DNA of 10,131 bases from Zoogloea sp. (GTDB taxonomy: Bacteria > Pseudomonadota > Gammaproteobacteria > Burkholderiales > Rhodocyclaceae). The stretch lies in contig JAEUNV010000422.1 in the NCBI GenBank assembly GCA_016790385.1, forward strand, positions 1 through 10,131, given 5' to 3'. Position 1 is the stretch's first letter, and each line of letters opens with the position of its first letter. The position numbers and the translations under genes were made by a program. The notes below the pieces were generated by a model, which saw only the letters and a program-made list of their open reading frames with translations, searched no databases and was not told the DNA's origin. Positions 1 to 6,621 of this stretch are shown piece by piece.

Positions 1-182
1 ATCAGCCGCACCGGCGCGCCGTCCGATGCCAGCCGCGCCGCCAGCACAGCGGCCAGGGCATGGTTGTATTCAAACTCCGTCACCCCATAAGCGCTGATGG
101 CACCGGGACGTTCCAGATAGTGACCCACGTCGATGGCCACCACCGTGGCCGCGGCAATCAGGCCGGCAAGCATCAAGGCCAC
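1..182 (-). CDS. N-acetylmuramoyl-L-alanine amidase, 5' part only (cut by window edge)
   Basis: Only the first 60 codons are present; the rest runs off the left edge. After a short hydrophobic leader (about residues 2-16) the frame reads AIDVGHYLERPGAISAYGVT (16-35), then an EFEYNHALA helix. This matches the start of Amidase_3-type zinc amidases, where the D-x-GH histidine (H21 here) is the first zinc ligand and a GxTE glutamate (E36) follows. Such enzymes cut the amide between N-acetylmuramic acid and the peptide stem of peptidoglycan in the periplasm. I chose GTG at 182 because GAGGGG lies 9 nt upstream; TTG at 176 and ATG at 173 are alternatives with poorer spacing. The gap to the TIR gene stop is 13 bp, so it is probably co-transcribed and perhaps translationally coupled. 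The leader is short for a signal peptide. Family assignment is fairly firm, but the domain layout beyond the edge is unknown. Confidence 0.75.
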   Translation of the reverse strand, partial: MALMLAGLIAAATVVAIDVGHYLERPGAISAYGVTEFEYNHALAAVLAARLASDGAPVRL

Positions 183-191
183 GCCGAATAT

Positions 192-197
192 CCCCTC
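192..197 (-). promoter_or_regulatory. Ribosome binding site of the amidase gene, overlapping the TIR stop codon
   Basis: GAGGGG on the minus strand shares its first two bases with the TGA stop (198-196) of the TIR gene and sits 9 nt before the GTG at 182. This supports the GTG start and suggests translational coupling between the two genes. Confidence 0.55.
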
Positions 198-1095
198 ACC
201 GCCGCACTCCGCTGAAACTCAGCTCGCCATGGGGCGAATAGCCGAGTTGAGGAGCGCCCTTCGTCAGATCCACGGTAAGCGGGGTATCGCCGGCAGCGCT
301 GATCACGAAGTCTCCGGCCCGGCTGAGCGGAATCTCCACCACCGGGATGCGTGCGTAGTCGGAGCTTAGCCGCACGCTGCGCCCGTCTACGACGCTTACA
401 GTCACGCTCACATCACTCTGCGAACTGCCCTTCGAATCGGATATCACGTGCCCGATGTAAACGCCCGCGATACGCGCAGCCAGGGACTGCTCGGCCACCC
501 CAGGCGCCGGAACCGGCTGGCCCGGCTGCGTCGACCGGGGCTCCGCGCCGGGCGCGTCCCCCAACCTCGGGGACAGCCCCCACCAGGTCAGCCCCCCAGC
601 CAATACAAGCCCCGCCACCAGCATGACGAAACGGGCCGGATCGCGTCCGCCTGCGCCCGTCGCCGCCGGATGAGCCATCCCGGCTGAATCCGCCGGACTT
701 GGGGCTTCACCAAGCACTCGCCCGATCCCCTGACACAGGGACATGAAGCCGGCATGCCCCGCCTGCCCGCCCCAGTTGCTCAGGTCCGCCGTCTGCTTGC
801 GGCGGAATTCCAGCGGGAGTTTCACTGCCTCGATCATCGCCGGCACCAGCACGCCCCGCTCGGCACCGACGGCGGCCTCGTTCCTGACCCACTCGGAGGC
901 GGCCGACGACCGAGACCACAGCACCACCACGCAGCGGGCGGCTTCCAGCGCCTGCTCGATACGCGTGTCGAACGCCTCCCCGGGCACGATGTGCCGATCC
1001 CACCATACCGACCATCCTCGGGCCGCAAAGGCGTCGGCGAGGCAGCGGGCGCGCTCCCTATCCTCGCTGGCGTAACTGATGAAGATGTCCTCCAT
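196..1095 (-). CDS. TIR-domain protein with one membrane segment and a C-terminal domain of unknown family
   Basis: 299 residues. Residues 1-about 130 form a TIR domain: opening strand DIFISYASEDRE (3-14), WSVWWDR (28-34), the BB-loop area VPGEAF (37-42), then VVVLWSRSSAASEWVRNEAA (56-75). E73 in the WVRNE motif aligns with the glutamate needed for NAD+ cleavage in TIR NADases such as SARM1, so the domain may be catalytic (inference). A segment near 155-174 (FVMLVAGLVLAGGLTWWGL) is a membrane helix with arginines before it, predicting TIR inside and the C-terminus outside. Residues 175-205 are a Pro/Ala/Gly linker, and 206-299 are a beta-rich domain I do not recognise. Start ATG 1095 has a GGGAG-type site about 7 nt upstream. 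It lies 21 bp after the TraB/GumN gene and 13 bp before the amidase gene. The TIR call is firm; the role (defence, NAD signalling, scaffold) is open. Confidence 0.9.
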   Translation of the reverse strand: MEDIFISYASEDRERARCLADAFAARGWSVWWDRHIVPGEAFDTRIEQALEAARCVVVLWSRSSAASEWVRNEAAVGAERGVLVPAMIEAVKLPLEFRRKQTADLSNWGGQAGHAGFMSLCQGIGRVLGEAPSPADSAGMAHPAATGAGGRDPARFVMLVAGLVLAGGLTWWGLSPRLGDAPGAEPRSTQPGQPVPAPGVAEQSLAARIAGVYIGHVISDSKGSSQSDVSVTVSVVDGRSVRLSSDYARIPVVEIPLSRAGDFVISAAGDTPLTVDLTKGAPQLGYSPHGELSFSGVRR

Positions 1096-1116
1096 GCCCT
1101 CTCCCCCGCCTCCGCC

Positions 1117-2034
1117 TCAATCGTTCCCGGCGGCAGGCGCCACCACCTGGCGCAGGCGATAGCCCCGCCCGGTCAGCTCCGCCAGCAGGCCCGAGGCACC
1201 GCCGAAGTGGCCGGCGCCCACCGCCACAAAAGGCCGCCCGCCCTTAGCCAGATGTTGAATGAGGGTATCCGCCATCTCCCGGTTGCGACGGTCGAGCATC
1301 TCGACAAAGAGCGGCGCCATGGCCTCACTGGACAGCTCCTCCCGCAACAGGTGGTCCAGGGCGGCCGCATCACCCGCCCGCCAGGCGGCCAGCATGCGCT
1401 GGAAATACGCCCGGGCCTTGCCGGATTCGATCAATTCGACCGCTTCGGTCAGCGCCGCCAGCTGGGCCGCATCCCCGCCCCCCGACAGGGCCGCGATCTG
1501 CCGCTCCACCGTTTCCAGAGCCCACAGCGGCTTATTCGCCGCCTTTGCAACACCCGCCAACCAGAGGTCCACCCCCTGGTCTGTACGAAAACCCACCGTG
1601 TCGGCCAAGCGCACGGTCAGCAGGGTGCTGAGCATCCAGGGTTGCAGGCGCTGCACGGCCTCGGCCGGCAAACCCATCCGCGTGGCGGCGAGCACCAGGC
1701 GCGGCCACAGCGCCGCCGGCAACTGGGTTTGCAGGCGCCCCCCGGCGGGCAGCAGAGCCGCCTCGCCAAGACGCTGCATCACGGCCGGGTCGGAAAGATC
1801 CAGCTCAAGGGCCAGGCTGTCCGCCGTGGAAAGCGCAGCGCGCACCTCGTCCGGCAACGGAAAGCACGCCGCATCGCAAACGTGGATGGTGCCGTAGAGC
1901 CAAGCCCGCAGACCGCCCCCGGCGTCCCGCAGCTCCCACAGGAAGAGCGGACCGGCCGCCGTCGCCAGCCCCGCCCAAAGCAACAGCCAGACCCCTGTCA
2001 GGGCATTCAGCAGCCCCCTCATACTCATGCTCAT
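1117..2034 (-). CDS. TraB/GumN-family secreted protein
   Basis: 305 residues with a signal peptide: basic start, hydrophobic core about 8-24, and AxA-type cleavage near GLATAA (22-27). The mature part shows the family's signature: WLYGTIH (45-51), a glutamate in LALELD (74-79), WALETVE (171-177), RNREMA (250-255) and [11 protein letters not shown] (269-279), followed by a final GLL..L...GY stretch. In TraB/GumN/PrgY and the related Tiki metalloproteases, the paired GxxH motifs and glutamates form the presumed metal-binding active site; both are intact here, so it may be a periplasmic hydrolase. Substrates of the bacterial members are largely unknown. It is first in a minus-strand run with the TIR and amidase genes. 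Three ATGs lie close together (2034, 2028, 2022) with only a weak site before the first, so the start may be a few codons off. Family assignment is strong. Confidence 0.88.
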   Translation of the reverse strand: MSMSMRGLLNALTGVWLLLWAGLATAAGPLFLWELRDAGGGLRAWLYGTIHVCDAACFPLPDEVRAALSTADSLALELDLSDPAVMQRLGEAALLPAGGRLQTQLPAALWPRLVLAATRMGLPAEAVQRLQPWMLSTLLTVRLADTVGFRTDQGVDLWLAGVAKAANKPLWALETVERQIAALSGGGDAAQLAALTEAVELIESGKARAYFQRMLAAWRAGDAAALDHLLREELSSEAMAPLFVEMLDRRNREMADTLIQHLAKGGRPFVAVGAGHFGGASGLLAELTGRGYRLRQVVAPAAGND

Positions 2035-2051
2035 CGGCCAGTCCCAACCGC

Positions 2052-2057
2052 TACAAT
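2052..2057 (+). promoter_or_regulatory. Possible -10 box for miaA
   Basis: TACAAT lies 24 bp before the miaA ATG in the 47-bp divergent gap, at a distance that would put transcription start near 2064. No good -35 is visible at 17-18 bp (only about TGCTCA), so this rests on the -10 alone. The AAAGG at 2071-2075 serves as ribosome binding site. Confidence 0.3.
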
Positions 2058-2081
2058 GCGCGTCCCATCGAAAGGCGCATC

Positions 2082-3044
2082 ATGCACCAAACGCCCCCGC
2101 TTCCGCCCGCCATCCTGCTGATGGGCCCCACGGCCAGCGGCAAGACCGCCTGCGCCCTGACCCTCGCCCGGCACCTCCCGGTGGAGATCATCAGCGTCGA
2201 TTCGGCCCTTGTGTATCGGGACATGGATATTGGCACTGCCAAGCCAAGCGCTGCGGAGCAGGCCATCTGCCCCCATCACCTGATCGACATCATCAGCCCG
2301 GAGGAAGCCTATTCCGCCGCCCGCTTCTGCGCCGATGCGCGCCGCCTGATGGGAGAGATCAGCGCCCGCGGAAGGATTCCGCTGCTGGTCGGCGGCACGA
2401 TGCTGTATTACAAGGCCTTGCGTGACGGCCTTTCGGATCTGCCCGAGGCCGACCCCACCCTGCGCCGGGAGATCGAAGACGCCGCCGCCCGAGAGGGCTG
2501 GCCCGCGCTCCATGATGAGCTGGCGCGCCTCGACCCGGACGCCGCCGCCCGCCTGGAACCCAATGACGCCCAGCGCATCCAGCGCGCCCTGGAGATCGTT
2601 CGCCTCACCGGCCGGCCCCTGGCCGCAAGCTATGCGCAGCGCGAAAGCAGTGTCGACACCCACCGCCTGATCCCTATCGCCCTGACGCCCGGTGAGCGGG
2701 CCGTACTCCATGCGCGCATCGAGAAGCGCTTCGACGCCATGCTGCTGGCCGGATTTGTGGACGAGGTGGAAACTCTGCGCCGCCACTACCGGCTCGACGC
2801 CAGCCTGCCTTCCATGCGTTGTGTCGGCTACCGACAGGCGCTGGAATACCTGGAGGGCCGCTGCAGTCTGGCGACATTCCGGGACAAGGGCATCTTCGCC
2901 ACCCGCCAGCTCGCCAAGCGCCAGATCACCTGGCAGCGCAACTTCCGCGAGCGCTGGGGAGATATCCAGGAACTGGACTGCCTGAATCCCGAGCTGGAAA
3001 AGCAGGTGCTCGAGAGCGTCTGCGCCAGGCTCCCGGCCGTCTGA
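2082..3044 (+). CDS. miaA: tRNA dimethylallyltransferase MiaA
   Basis: 320 residues, normal length for MiaA. The enzyme transfers a dimethylallyl group to N6 of A37 in tRNAs that read U-starting codons, the first step toward (methylthio-)isopentenyladenosine. Visible motifs are the P-loop GPTASGKT (15-22), [18 protein letters not shown] (38-55) with the conserved aspartate D40, HHLID (65-69), [13 protein letters not shown] (101-113), the tRNA-contacting [11 protein letters not shown] (162-172), and MRCVGYRQ (245-252) with [10 protein letters not shown] near the C-terminus. All are intact. AAAGG 6 nt upstream supports ATG 2082. It is transcribed away from the TraB/GumN-TIR-amidase run and converges with the EF-hand gene. 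The often-seen partners mutL and hfq are not adjacent in this window. Confidence 0.98.
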   Translation: MHQTPPLPPAILLMGPTASGKTACALTLARHLPVEIISVDSALVYRDMDIGTAKPSAAEQAICPHHLIDIISPEEAYSAARFCADARRLMGEISARGRIPLLVGGTMLYYKALRDGLSDLPEADPTLRREIEDAAAREGWPALHDELARLDPDAAARLEPNDAQRIQRALEIVRLTGRPLAASYAQRESSVDTHRLIPIALTPGERAVLHARIEKRFDAMLLAGFVDEVETLRRHYRLDASLPSMRCVGYRQALEYLEGRCSLATFRDKGIFATRQLAKRQITWQRNFRERWGDIQELDCLNPELEKQVLESVCARLPAV

Positions 3045-3086
3045 GCACCCCCTACCCCACCGGGCCGGCCGCGAGCTGAAGACTGA

Positions 3087-3105
3087 GCCCGGCGCTTGGC
3101 CGGGC
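3087..3105. terminator. GC-rich hairpin between convergent miaA and EF-hand genes
   Basis: GCCCGGC (3087-3093) and GCCGGGC (3099-3105) form a perfect 7-bp stem with a 5-nt loop in the 66-bp convergent gap, 5 bp past the EF-hand stop codon. No clear T-run follows on either strand, so it is only a possible bidirectional terminator or transcript-end structure. Confidence 0.35.
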
Positions 3106-3110
3106 AAGGC

Positions 3111-3782
3111 TCAGGCTGTCACCGCCATGCTGCTGCTCGCGTCGTCGCCGCCGCCATAGGCACGCATCAACGCCATCAAGCGATGCATCAGCGCCCCGTC
3201 GCTCATCGCGCCCGAGGTGGCAGTCGCGCCGCTGTCGGTGGATACGGCGGCGTCACTGCGGCTCGCCCGGTCGTAGGCCATGGCCTCAGATGCACTGACC
3301 TTTCCGTCGCCATTGGCATCGGCGGCTTCAAAGTTCTCCGCGACCTTGGAGATCAACTCGGAGCGCTTGCTGTCCGTCGCGCCGATCTCCTCCAACTGGC
3401 TGTTGAGTTCTTCCTGGGTGAAGCCGGCGTCGTCCCCGGGCGGCGGCGGGGGAGGCGGCATGGCGCCGGCCATGCGGCTGCCGAAGGCCTGTGCGTCCAG
3501 GGCGTCCGCAAGTTTCTGAATGCTGCTCGAGAATTCGCTTTCCGTCACCTTGCCGTAGCTGTCCCCGTCCAGCGCCTTGAAGAGCGCTGCGCTGTCACTT
3601 TCGGCACTGTTCGACGCGGCACTATCAAGCTGGCTCAAGGCCGACTGTAGATCGCTCTCGTCGATATATCCCTGGCCCTTGGTGTCGAGCTTGGAAAACA
3701 CATTGCTCGCCATCCGGCTGGGATCGGGACGGTGCATCCCGCCCATGGAAACCATGCTGTTGCTGCCGATACTGCTGACCAT
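3111..3782 (-). CDS. EF-hand calcium-binding protein
   Basis: 223 residues from ATG 3782, chosen because AGAGGA lies 7 nt upstream; the open frame extends to 3869 but without support. Three EF-hand loops are visible: residues 33-44 (DTKGQGYIDESD), 72-83 (DGDSYGKVTESE) and 155-166 (DANGDGKVSASE). The third is canonical. The first has K and Q at calcium-ligand positions 3 and 5 and D at position 12, so it is probably weak; the second has Y at position 5. A run of seven prolines (109-115) separates the first pair from the C-terminal half. No signal peptide or membrane segment is seen; the N-terminus is Ser/Met/Gly-rich. Overall style resembles bacterial EF-hand proteins related to the Xanthomonas XopAW group (from memory, not checked). 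It is monocistronic and convergent with miaA. Calcium binding is likely; function and location are unknown. Confidence 0.85.
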   Translation of the reverse strand: MVSSIGSNSMVSMGGMHRPDPSRMASNVFSKLDTKGQGYIDESDLQSALSQLDSAASNSAESDSAALFKALDGDSYGKVTESEFSSSIQKLADALDAQAFGSRMAGAMPPPPPPPGDDAGFTQEELNSQLEEIGATDSKRSELISKVAENFEAADANGDGKVSASEAMAYDRASRSDAAVSTDSGATATSGAMSDGALMHRLMALMRAYGGGDDASSSMAVTA

Positions 3783-3789
3783 GATGCAA

Positions 3790-3795
3790 TCCTCT
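3790..3795 (-). promoter_or_regulatory. Ribosome binding site deciding the EF-hand start
   Basis: AGAGGA on the minus strand, 7 nt before ATG 3782. No comparable site precedes the more upstream in-frame ATG at 3869, so it selects the shorter protein. Confidence 0.7.
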
Positions 3796-3864
3796 GCACA
3801 ATGGACCGGAAATCCCGCCGGTCGATCCGGGCCGGAAGCCTGACAAGGCCCGGACCTTTCACGT

Positions 3865-3880
3865 AGCAATTTAGCGGCCG
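3865..3880 (-). promoter_or_regulatory. Possible sigma-54 (-24/-12) promoter for the EF-hand gene
   Basis: On the minus strand CGGCCG-CTAAA-TTGCT places GG and GC exactly 12 bases apart, as in the TGGCAC-N5-TTGCW consensus. The -12 half matches fully; the -24 half keeps GGC but lacks the leading T and the AC. Transcription would start near 3854, giving a leader of about 70 nt. One such partial match can arise by chance in GC-rich DNA. Confidence 0.25.
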
Positions 3881-3995
3881 ATTCGCGGCGATCTTGCAGT
3901 TAACGCACGTCAAAATGGGTAAAGCCCGGTTAAGAATCCAGAGCGCCGGCCCCGCTCCCGGGCGTCCACCCCAGACACCAGAACAGCCCCCCGGA

Positions 3996-4036
3996 AAAAT
4001 CTGCCGGCGGCAAGGGCTGACCGACCGGCCGATTTT
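3996..4036. terminator. Probable terminator of the glutamate synthase-like gene, symmetric on both strands
   Basis: AAAATC (3996-4001) plus GCCGG (4003-4007) pair with CCGGC (4025-4029) plus GATTTT (4031-4036), leaving one mismatch and a 17-nt loop. Read on the minus strand, the stem lies 47 bp beyond the stop of the 4084-5598 gene and ends in a T-run, so it has the form of an A/T-flanked intrinsic terminator. The loop is large for a strong one. Confidence 0.45.
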
Positions 4037-4083
4037 CCAGGCCTGACGGGCCTTCGGCGCCCCCCCCTGGCAGGATATGCCGC

Positions 4084-5598
4084 CTACACCAGCCCCCCGT
4101 GGCCGCGTGCCGCGTTGTCAAAGGGTTCCGGGTAGGGGTAGAGCATGTTGAAGGCCTCGCTGCGCCCCCCAGACTGCACCAGACGCACATGCTCTCGGCG
4201 AAACTCCCGCGCATGCAGGAGCCCGCAGGCGTGGGCGATCATGTCGATCTCCTTGTTCAGGTTGCGGGCATAGTTGGCAACCCGAAGATACTTCTCCTCC
4301 ACCACAAGGCCGCGCTGGAGCTTGACGTTGTGGGTGGTGATGCCCGTCGGGCAGGTGTTCTGGTGGCAGCGCATGGCTTGAACGCACCCCAGGGAAAACA
4401 TGAAGCCCCGCGCGGTATTCACGAAATCGGCACCACACGCAAGCGCCCACGCGGCCCGGGCTGACGTCACCAGCTTGCCGGCGGCGATCACCCGGATGCG
4501 CTCGCGCAGGCCGAATTCGATGAGCGTATCCACCACCCGCGGCAGGGCTTCGTCGATGGAGAGGGCCATGTGATCGGCCAAGGCCTGCGGCGCCGCCCCT
4601 GAGCCGCCCTCGCCTCCATCCACGGCGATGAAATCGGGCGCGGTGTCGAGCCCCCGGCGCAGGATGGCCTCGCACAGTTCATGCAGGAACCGCCGGCCGC
4701 CGATGGCGGTCTTGATGCCCACCGGCTTGCCCGTCACGCCCCGCACCCGCACGATCATGTCGAGCAGTTCATTGACGTTGGAGATGTCCCGATGGCGGTT
4801 CGGGCTGATGGAATCCACCCCTTCCGGGATGCCCCGGATCGCAGCGATTTCCGGCGTCACCTTGCTCCCCGGCAGCACCCCGCCCTTGCCCGGCTTGGCG
4901 CCCTGGGAAAGCTTGATTTCAAAGGCCTTCACCGTAGGGTAGGCCGCCAGCTCACGCAGGCGCTCATCGGAAAGCCGCCCCTGCGCATCGCGCACCCCGT
5001 ATTTGGCGGTGCCTATCTGCATGATGATATCTGCGCCACCTTCAAGGTGAGCCGGAGCCAGCCCGCCCTCGCCCGTATCCATCCAGCACCCGGCCTCGGC
5101 CGCCCCCTTCGACAAGGCCAGCACCGCCGGACGGGACAGGGCGCCGTAGCTCATGCCGCTGATGTTGATGAGGGAACGCGCGACAAAGGGCTGCGCCGCG
5201 TAGCCGTCGCCAATGGCCAAGGGCGGTGTTGGCACCTGATTCTCTTCGAGCACTGGAAAGCCAGCATTCACAAAGAGCAGCGCGCCGGGATGATGGATGT
5301 CGTAGGTGGAACCGAAGCCCACCACCCCACCCTCGTTCTTCGCCAGCCGATACACCCAGCCGCGGGTGGCCCGGTTGAAAGGCATCTCCTCCCGATCCCC
5401 GAGAAAGAAGTACTGCCTGAAATACTCGCCAAGCTGCTCGAAGAAGTAGCGCAAGTGGCCGATCAGCGGATAGTTGCGCAAAATGGCGTGCTTCTTCTGG
5501 GTGATGTCCTGGACGTACCAGTAGATCAGCCCGCCCACCAGCACCACCACGATCAGCACCCCCAGGCTGACCTCCAGCACGCCCAACATCGACGTCAT
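4084..5598 (-). CDS. Membrane-anchored FMN-binding glutamate synthase-family protein
   Basis: 504 residues. A hydrophobic segment (about 8-28) gives an N-terminal membrane anchor. The body corresponds to the FMN/Fe-S synthase domain of glutamate synthase (Glu_synthase family): SGMSYGALSRPAV (147-159), GEGGL (176-180), KLSQGAKPGKGGVLPG (229-244), SISPNRH (263-269), the glycine-rich FMN region AVDGGEGGSGAAP (325-337), and GCVQAMRCHQNTCPTGI (404-420). C405, C411 and C416 there match the 3Fe-4S cluster spacing of GltB. The glutaminase (N-terminal amidotransferase) domain and the gltD partner are absent, so glutamine-dependent glutamate synthesis by this protein alone is doubtful. Such stand-alone proteins are widespread, of unclear reaction, and use an unknown electron donor. 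Start ATG 5598 has a G-rich site (GGGGGGA) upstream. It is divergent from nadC with a 56-bp gap. Family is firm; substrate is unknown. Confidence 0.92.
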   Translation of the reverse strand: MTSMLGVLEVSLGVLIVVVLVGGLIYWYVQDITQKKHAILRNYPLIGHLRYFFEQLGEYFRQYFFLGDREEMPFNRATRGWVYRLAKNEGGVVGFGSTYDIHHPGALLFVNAGFPVLEENQVPTPPLAIGDGYAAQPFVARSLINISGMSYGALSRPAVLALSKGAAEAGCWMDTGEGGLAPAHLEGGADIIMQIGTAKYGVRDAQGRLSDERLRELAAYPTVKAFEIKLSQGAKPGKGGVLPGSKVTPEIAAIRGIPEGVDSISPNRHRDISNVNELLDMIVRVRGVTGKPVGIKTAIGGRRFLHELCEAILRRGLDTAPDFIAVDGGEGGSGAAPQALADHMALSIDEALPRVVDTLIEFGLRERIRVIAAGKLVTSARAAWALACGADFVNTARGFMFSLGCVQAMRCHQNTCPTGITTHNVKLQRGLVVEEKYLRVANYARNLNKEIDMIAHACGLLHAREFRREHVRLVQSGGRSEAFNMLYPYPEPFDNAARGHGGLV

Positions 5599-5654
5599 GA
5601 TGCATTCCCCCCGAGTGTTAGAATTTTAAGCCGGAACATATTAGGTGACTCCCG
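5599..5654. promoter_or_regulatory. Divergent promoter region between the glutamate synthase-like gene and nadC
   Basis: An AT-rich 56-bp gap that must carry start signals for both genes unless they lie inside coding sequence. TAGAAT (5619-5624) could be a -10 for nadC. On the other strand TAAAAT in the same patch could be a -10 for the minus gene. No clear -35 was found for either. AGGTGA (5642-5647) is the nadC ribosome binding site. Confidence 0.35.
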
Positions 5655-6503
5655 ATGGAATTTGCAGAACAGCTTCGCGTTGAAGTCCAGCGCTCCGTGG
5701 CCGCATCTCTGGCCGAAGACATCGGCACTGGCGACCTCACCGCCCGCCTCGTGCCGGCCAGCCGCAACGCCCGCGGCCGCGTAATCACCCGCGAGGACGC
5801 CGTGCTGTGCGGCACCGCCTGGTTCGACGCCGCTTTTGCCGCTCTCGAACCCGATGCCTCCGTGATCTGGCACGCCCGTGACGGCGAACGCATCAAACCC
5901 GGCCAGCTCCTTTGCGAGGTGGATGCCTCCGCCCGCGCCCTTCTCACGGCCGAACGGACTGCGCTCAATTTCGTCCAGCTTTTGTCCGGCACCGCCACCC
6001 TCACCGCAACCTTTGTGCAGGCCGTAGCCGGCACCAAGGCAAAGATTGTTGACACCCGCAAGACCCTGCCTGGCCTTCGCCTCGCTCAAAAATACGCGGT
6101 CAAGGTCGGCGGTGGCACCAACCACCGTATCGGCCTCTACGACGGAATCCTTATCAAAGAAAATCACATCATTGCCGCGGGCAACATCAAGGCGGTGATT
6201 GAGCAGGCCAAGTCCTTTGCCCCTTCCAATGTCTTCATCGAAGTCGAGGTCGAAGATCTGGCCCAGCTTGAAGAGGCTCTCGCGGCGGGCGCCCGGATGA
6301 TCCTGCTGGACAACATGGATCTCGCCCAGATGCGCGAGGCAGTGGCCATCAACAATGGCCGGGCCGAGCTGGAAGCCTCCGGTGGAGTTAACCTCGATCG
6401 GGTGCGCGCCATTGCCGAGACCGGCGTGGACCGGATCTCCATTGGCAGCCTGACCAAGGACGTGCGCGCCATCGACCTGTCCCTGCGTCACGTAGAGGAA
6501 TAA
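5655..6503 (+). CDS. nadC: Nicotinate-nucleotide pyrophosphorylase (carboxylating), quinolinate phosphoribosyltransferase
   Basis: 282 residues, full length. The enzyme converts quinolinate and PRPP to nicotinate mononucleotide, CO2 and pyrophosphate in de novo NAD synthesis, in the cytoplasm. Signature stretches in order are EDIGTGDLT (21-29), AERTALNF (99-106), DTRKTLPGLR (133-142), KYAVKVGGGTNHRIGLYDGI (146-165) followed directly by LIKENH (166-171), EVEVE (196-200), LLDNM (217-221), ASGGV (241-245) and ISIGSLTKDV (261-270). The substrate-binding arginines, lysines and histidine are all present. ATG 5655 follows AGGTGA at a 7-nt spacing. No nadA or nadB is adjacent. The 6622 gene follows on the same strand after 118 bp and may or may not share the transcript. 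Confidence 0.98.
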   Translation: MEFAEQLRVEVQRSVAASLAEDIGTGDLTARLVPASRNARGRVITREDAVLCGTAWFDAAFAALEPDASVIWHARDGERIKPGQLLCEVDASARALLTAERTALNFVQLLSGTATLTATFVQAVAGTKAKIVDTRKTLPGLRLAQKYAVKVGGGTNHRIGLYDGILIKENHIIAAGNIKAVIEQAKSFAPSNVFIEVEVEDLAQLEEALAAGARMILLDNMDLAQMREAVAINNGRAELEASGGVNLDRVRAIAETGVDRISIGSLTKDVRAIDLSLRHVEE

Positions 6504-6542
6504 ACCCGGCTCCAGGCCTTGCCACATTCGTGGCCGCTCCCA

Positions 6543-6582
6543 TGCCCCCGTTTCCGTATGACGGGGCAGACCATGGGGGTCT
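6543..6582 (+). terminator. Two small hairpins after nadC, possible weak terminator
   Basis: TGCCCC (6543-6548) can pair with GGGGCA (6563-6568). Just after it, AGACC (6568-6572) pairs with GGTCT (6578-6582) around a 5-nt loop, with only TT following. They are mutually exclusive at one base and lack a good T-run, so termination is uncertain. Confidence 0.2.
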
Positions 6583-6621
6583 TTACCACATCCGCACCGC
6601 GGCCAACGCGCCCCGCCGACC

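Larger units (their letters stand above)
3783..4083. other. 301-bp non-coding region
   Basis: Lies between the EF-hand start and the stop of the glutamate synthase-like gene. It holds the EF-hand ribosome binding site (3790-3795), a sigma-54-like element (3865-3880), an AT-richer patch about 3896-3935 with two GTTAA copies, and a probable terminator hairpin (3996-4036). No convincing gene was seen. Confidence 0.6.

Noticed and set aside
754..2121. Long plus-strand open frame (455 codons) opposite the TIR and TraB/GumN genes
   Set aside because: It lies antisense to two well-recognised genes, has a low-complexity Arg/Pro/Gln/His-rich product and no family motif; typical of the antisense frame in GC-rich DNA.
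2031..3107. Minus-strand open frame (358 codons) opposite miaA
   Set aside because: Fully antisense to intact miaA, with a Gly/Ala/Gln-rich product and no motifs; a composition artefact.
3783..3869. N-terminal extension of the EF-hand protein to ATG 3869
   Set aside because: The extension is Arg/Pro/Cys-rich with no signal peptide and no ribosome binding site, whereas AGAGGA directly precedes ATG 3782.
4066..4074. Short C-run near the end of the glutamate synthase-like gene's downstream region as a repeat or slippage site
   Set aside because: It is non-coding, short and single-copy; ordinary for this base composition.
4681..5784. Plus-strand open frame (367 codons) opposite the glutamate synthase-like gene and overlapping nadC
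   Set aside because: Antisense to a gene with intact Fe-S and FMN motifs, running into nadC in another frame; no recognisable protein features.
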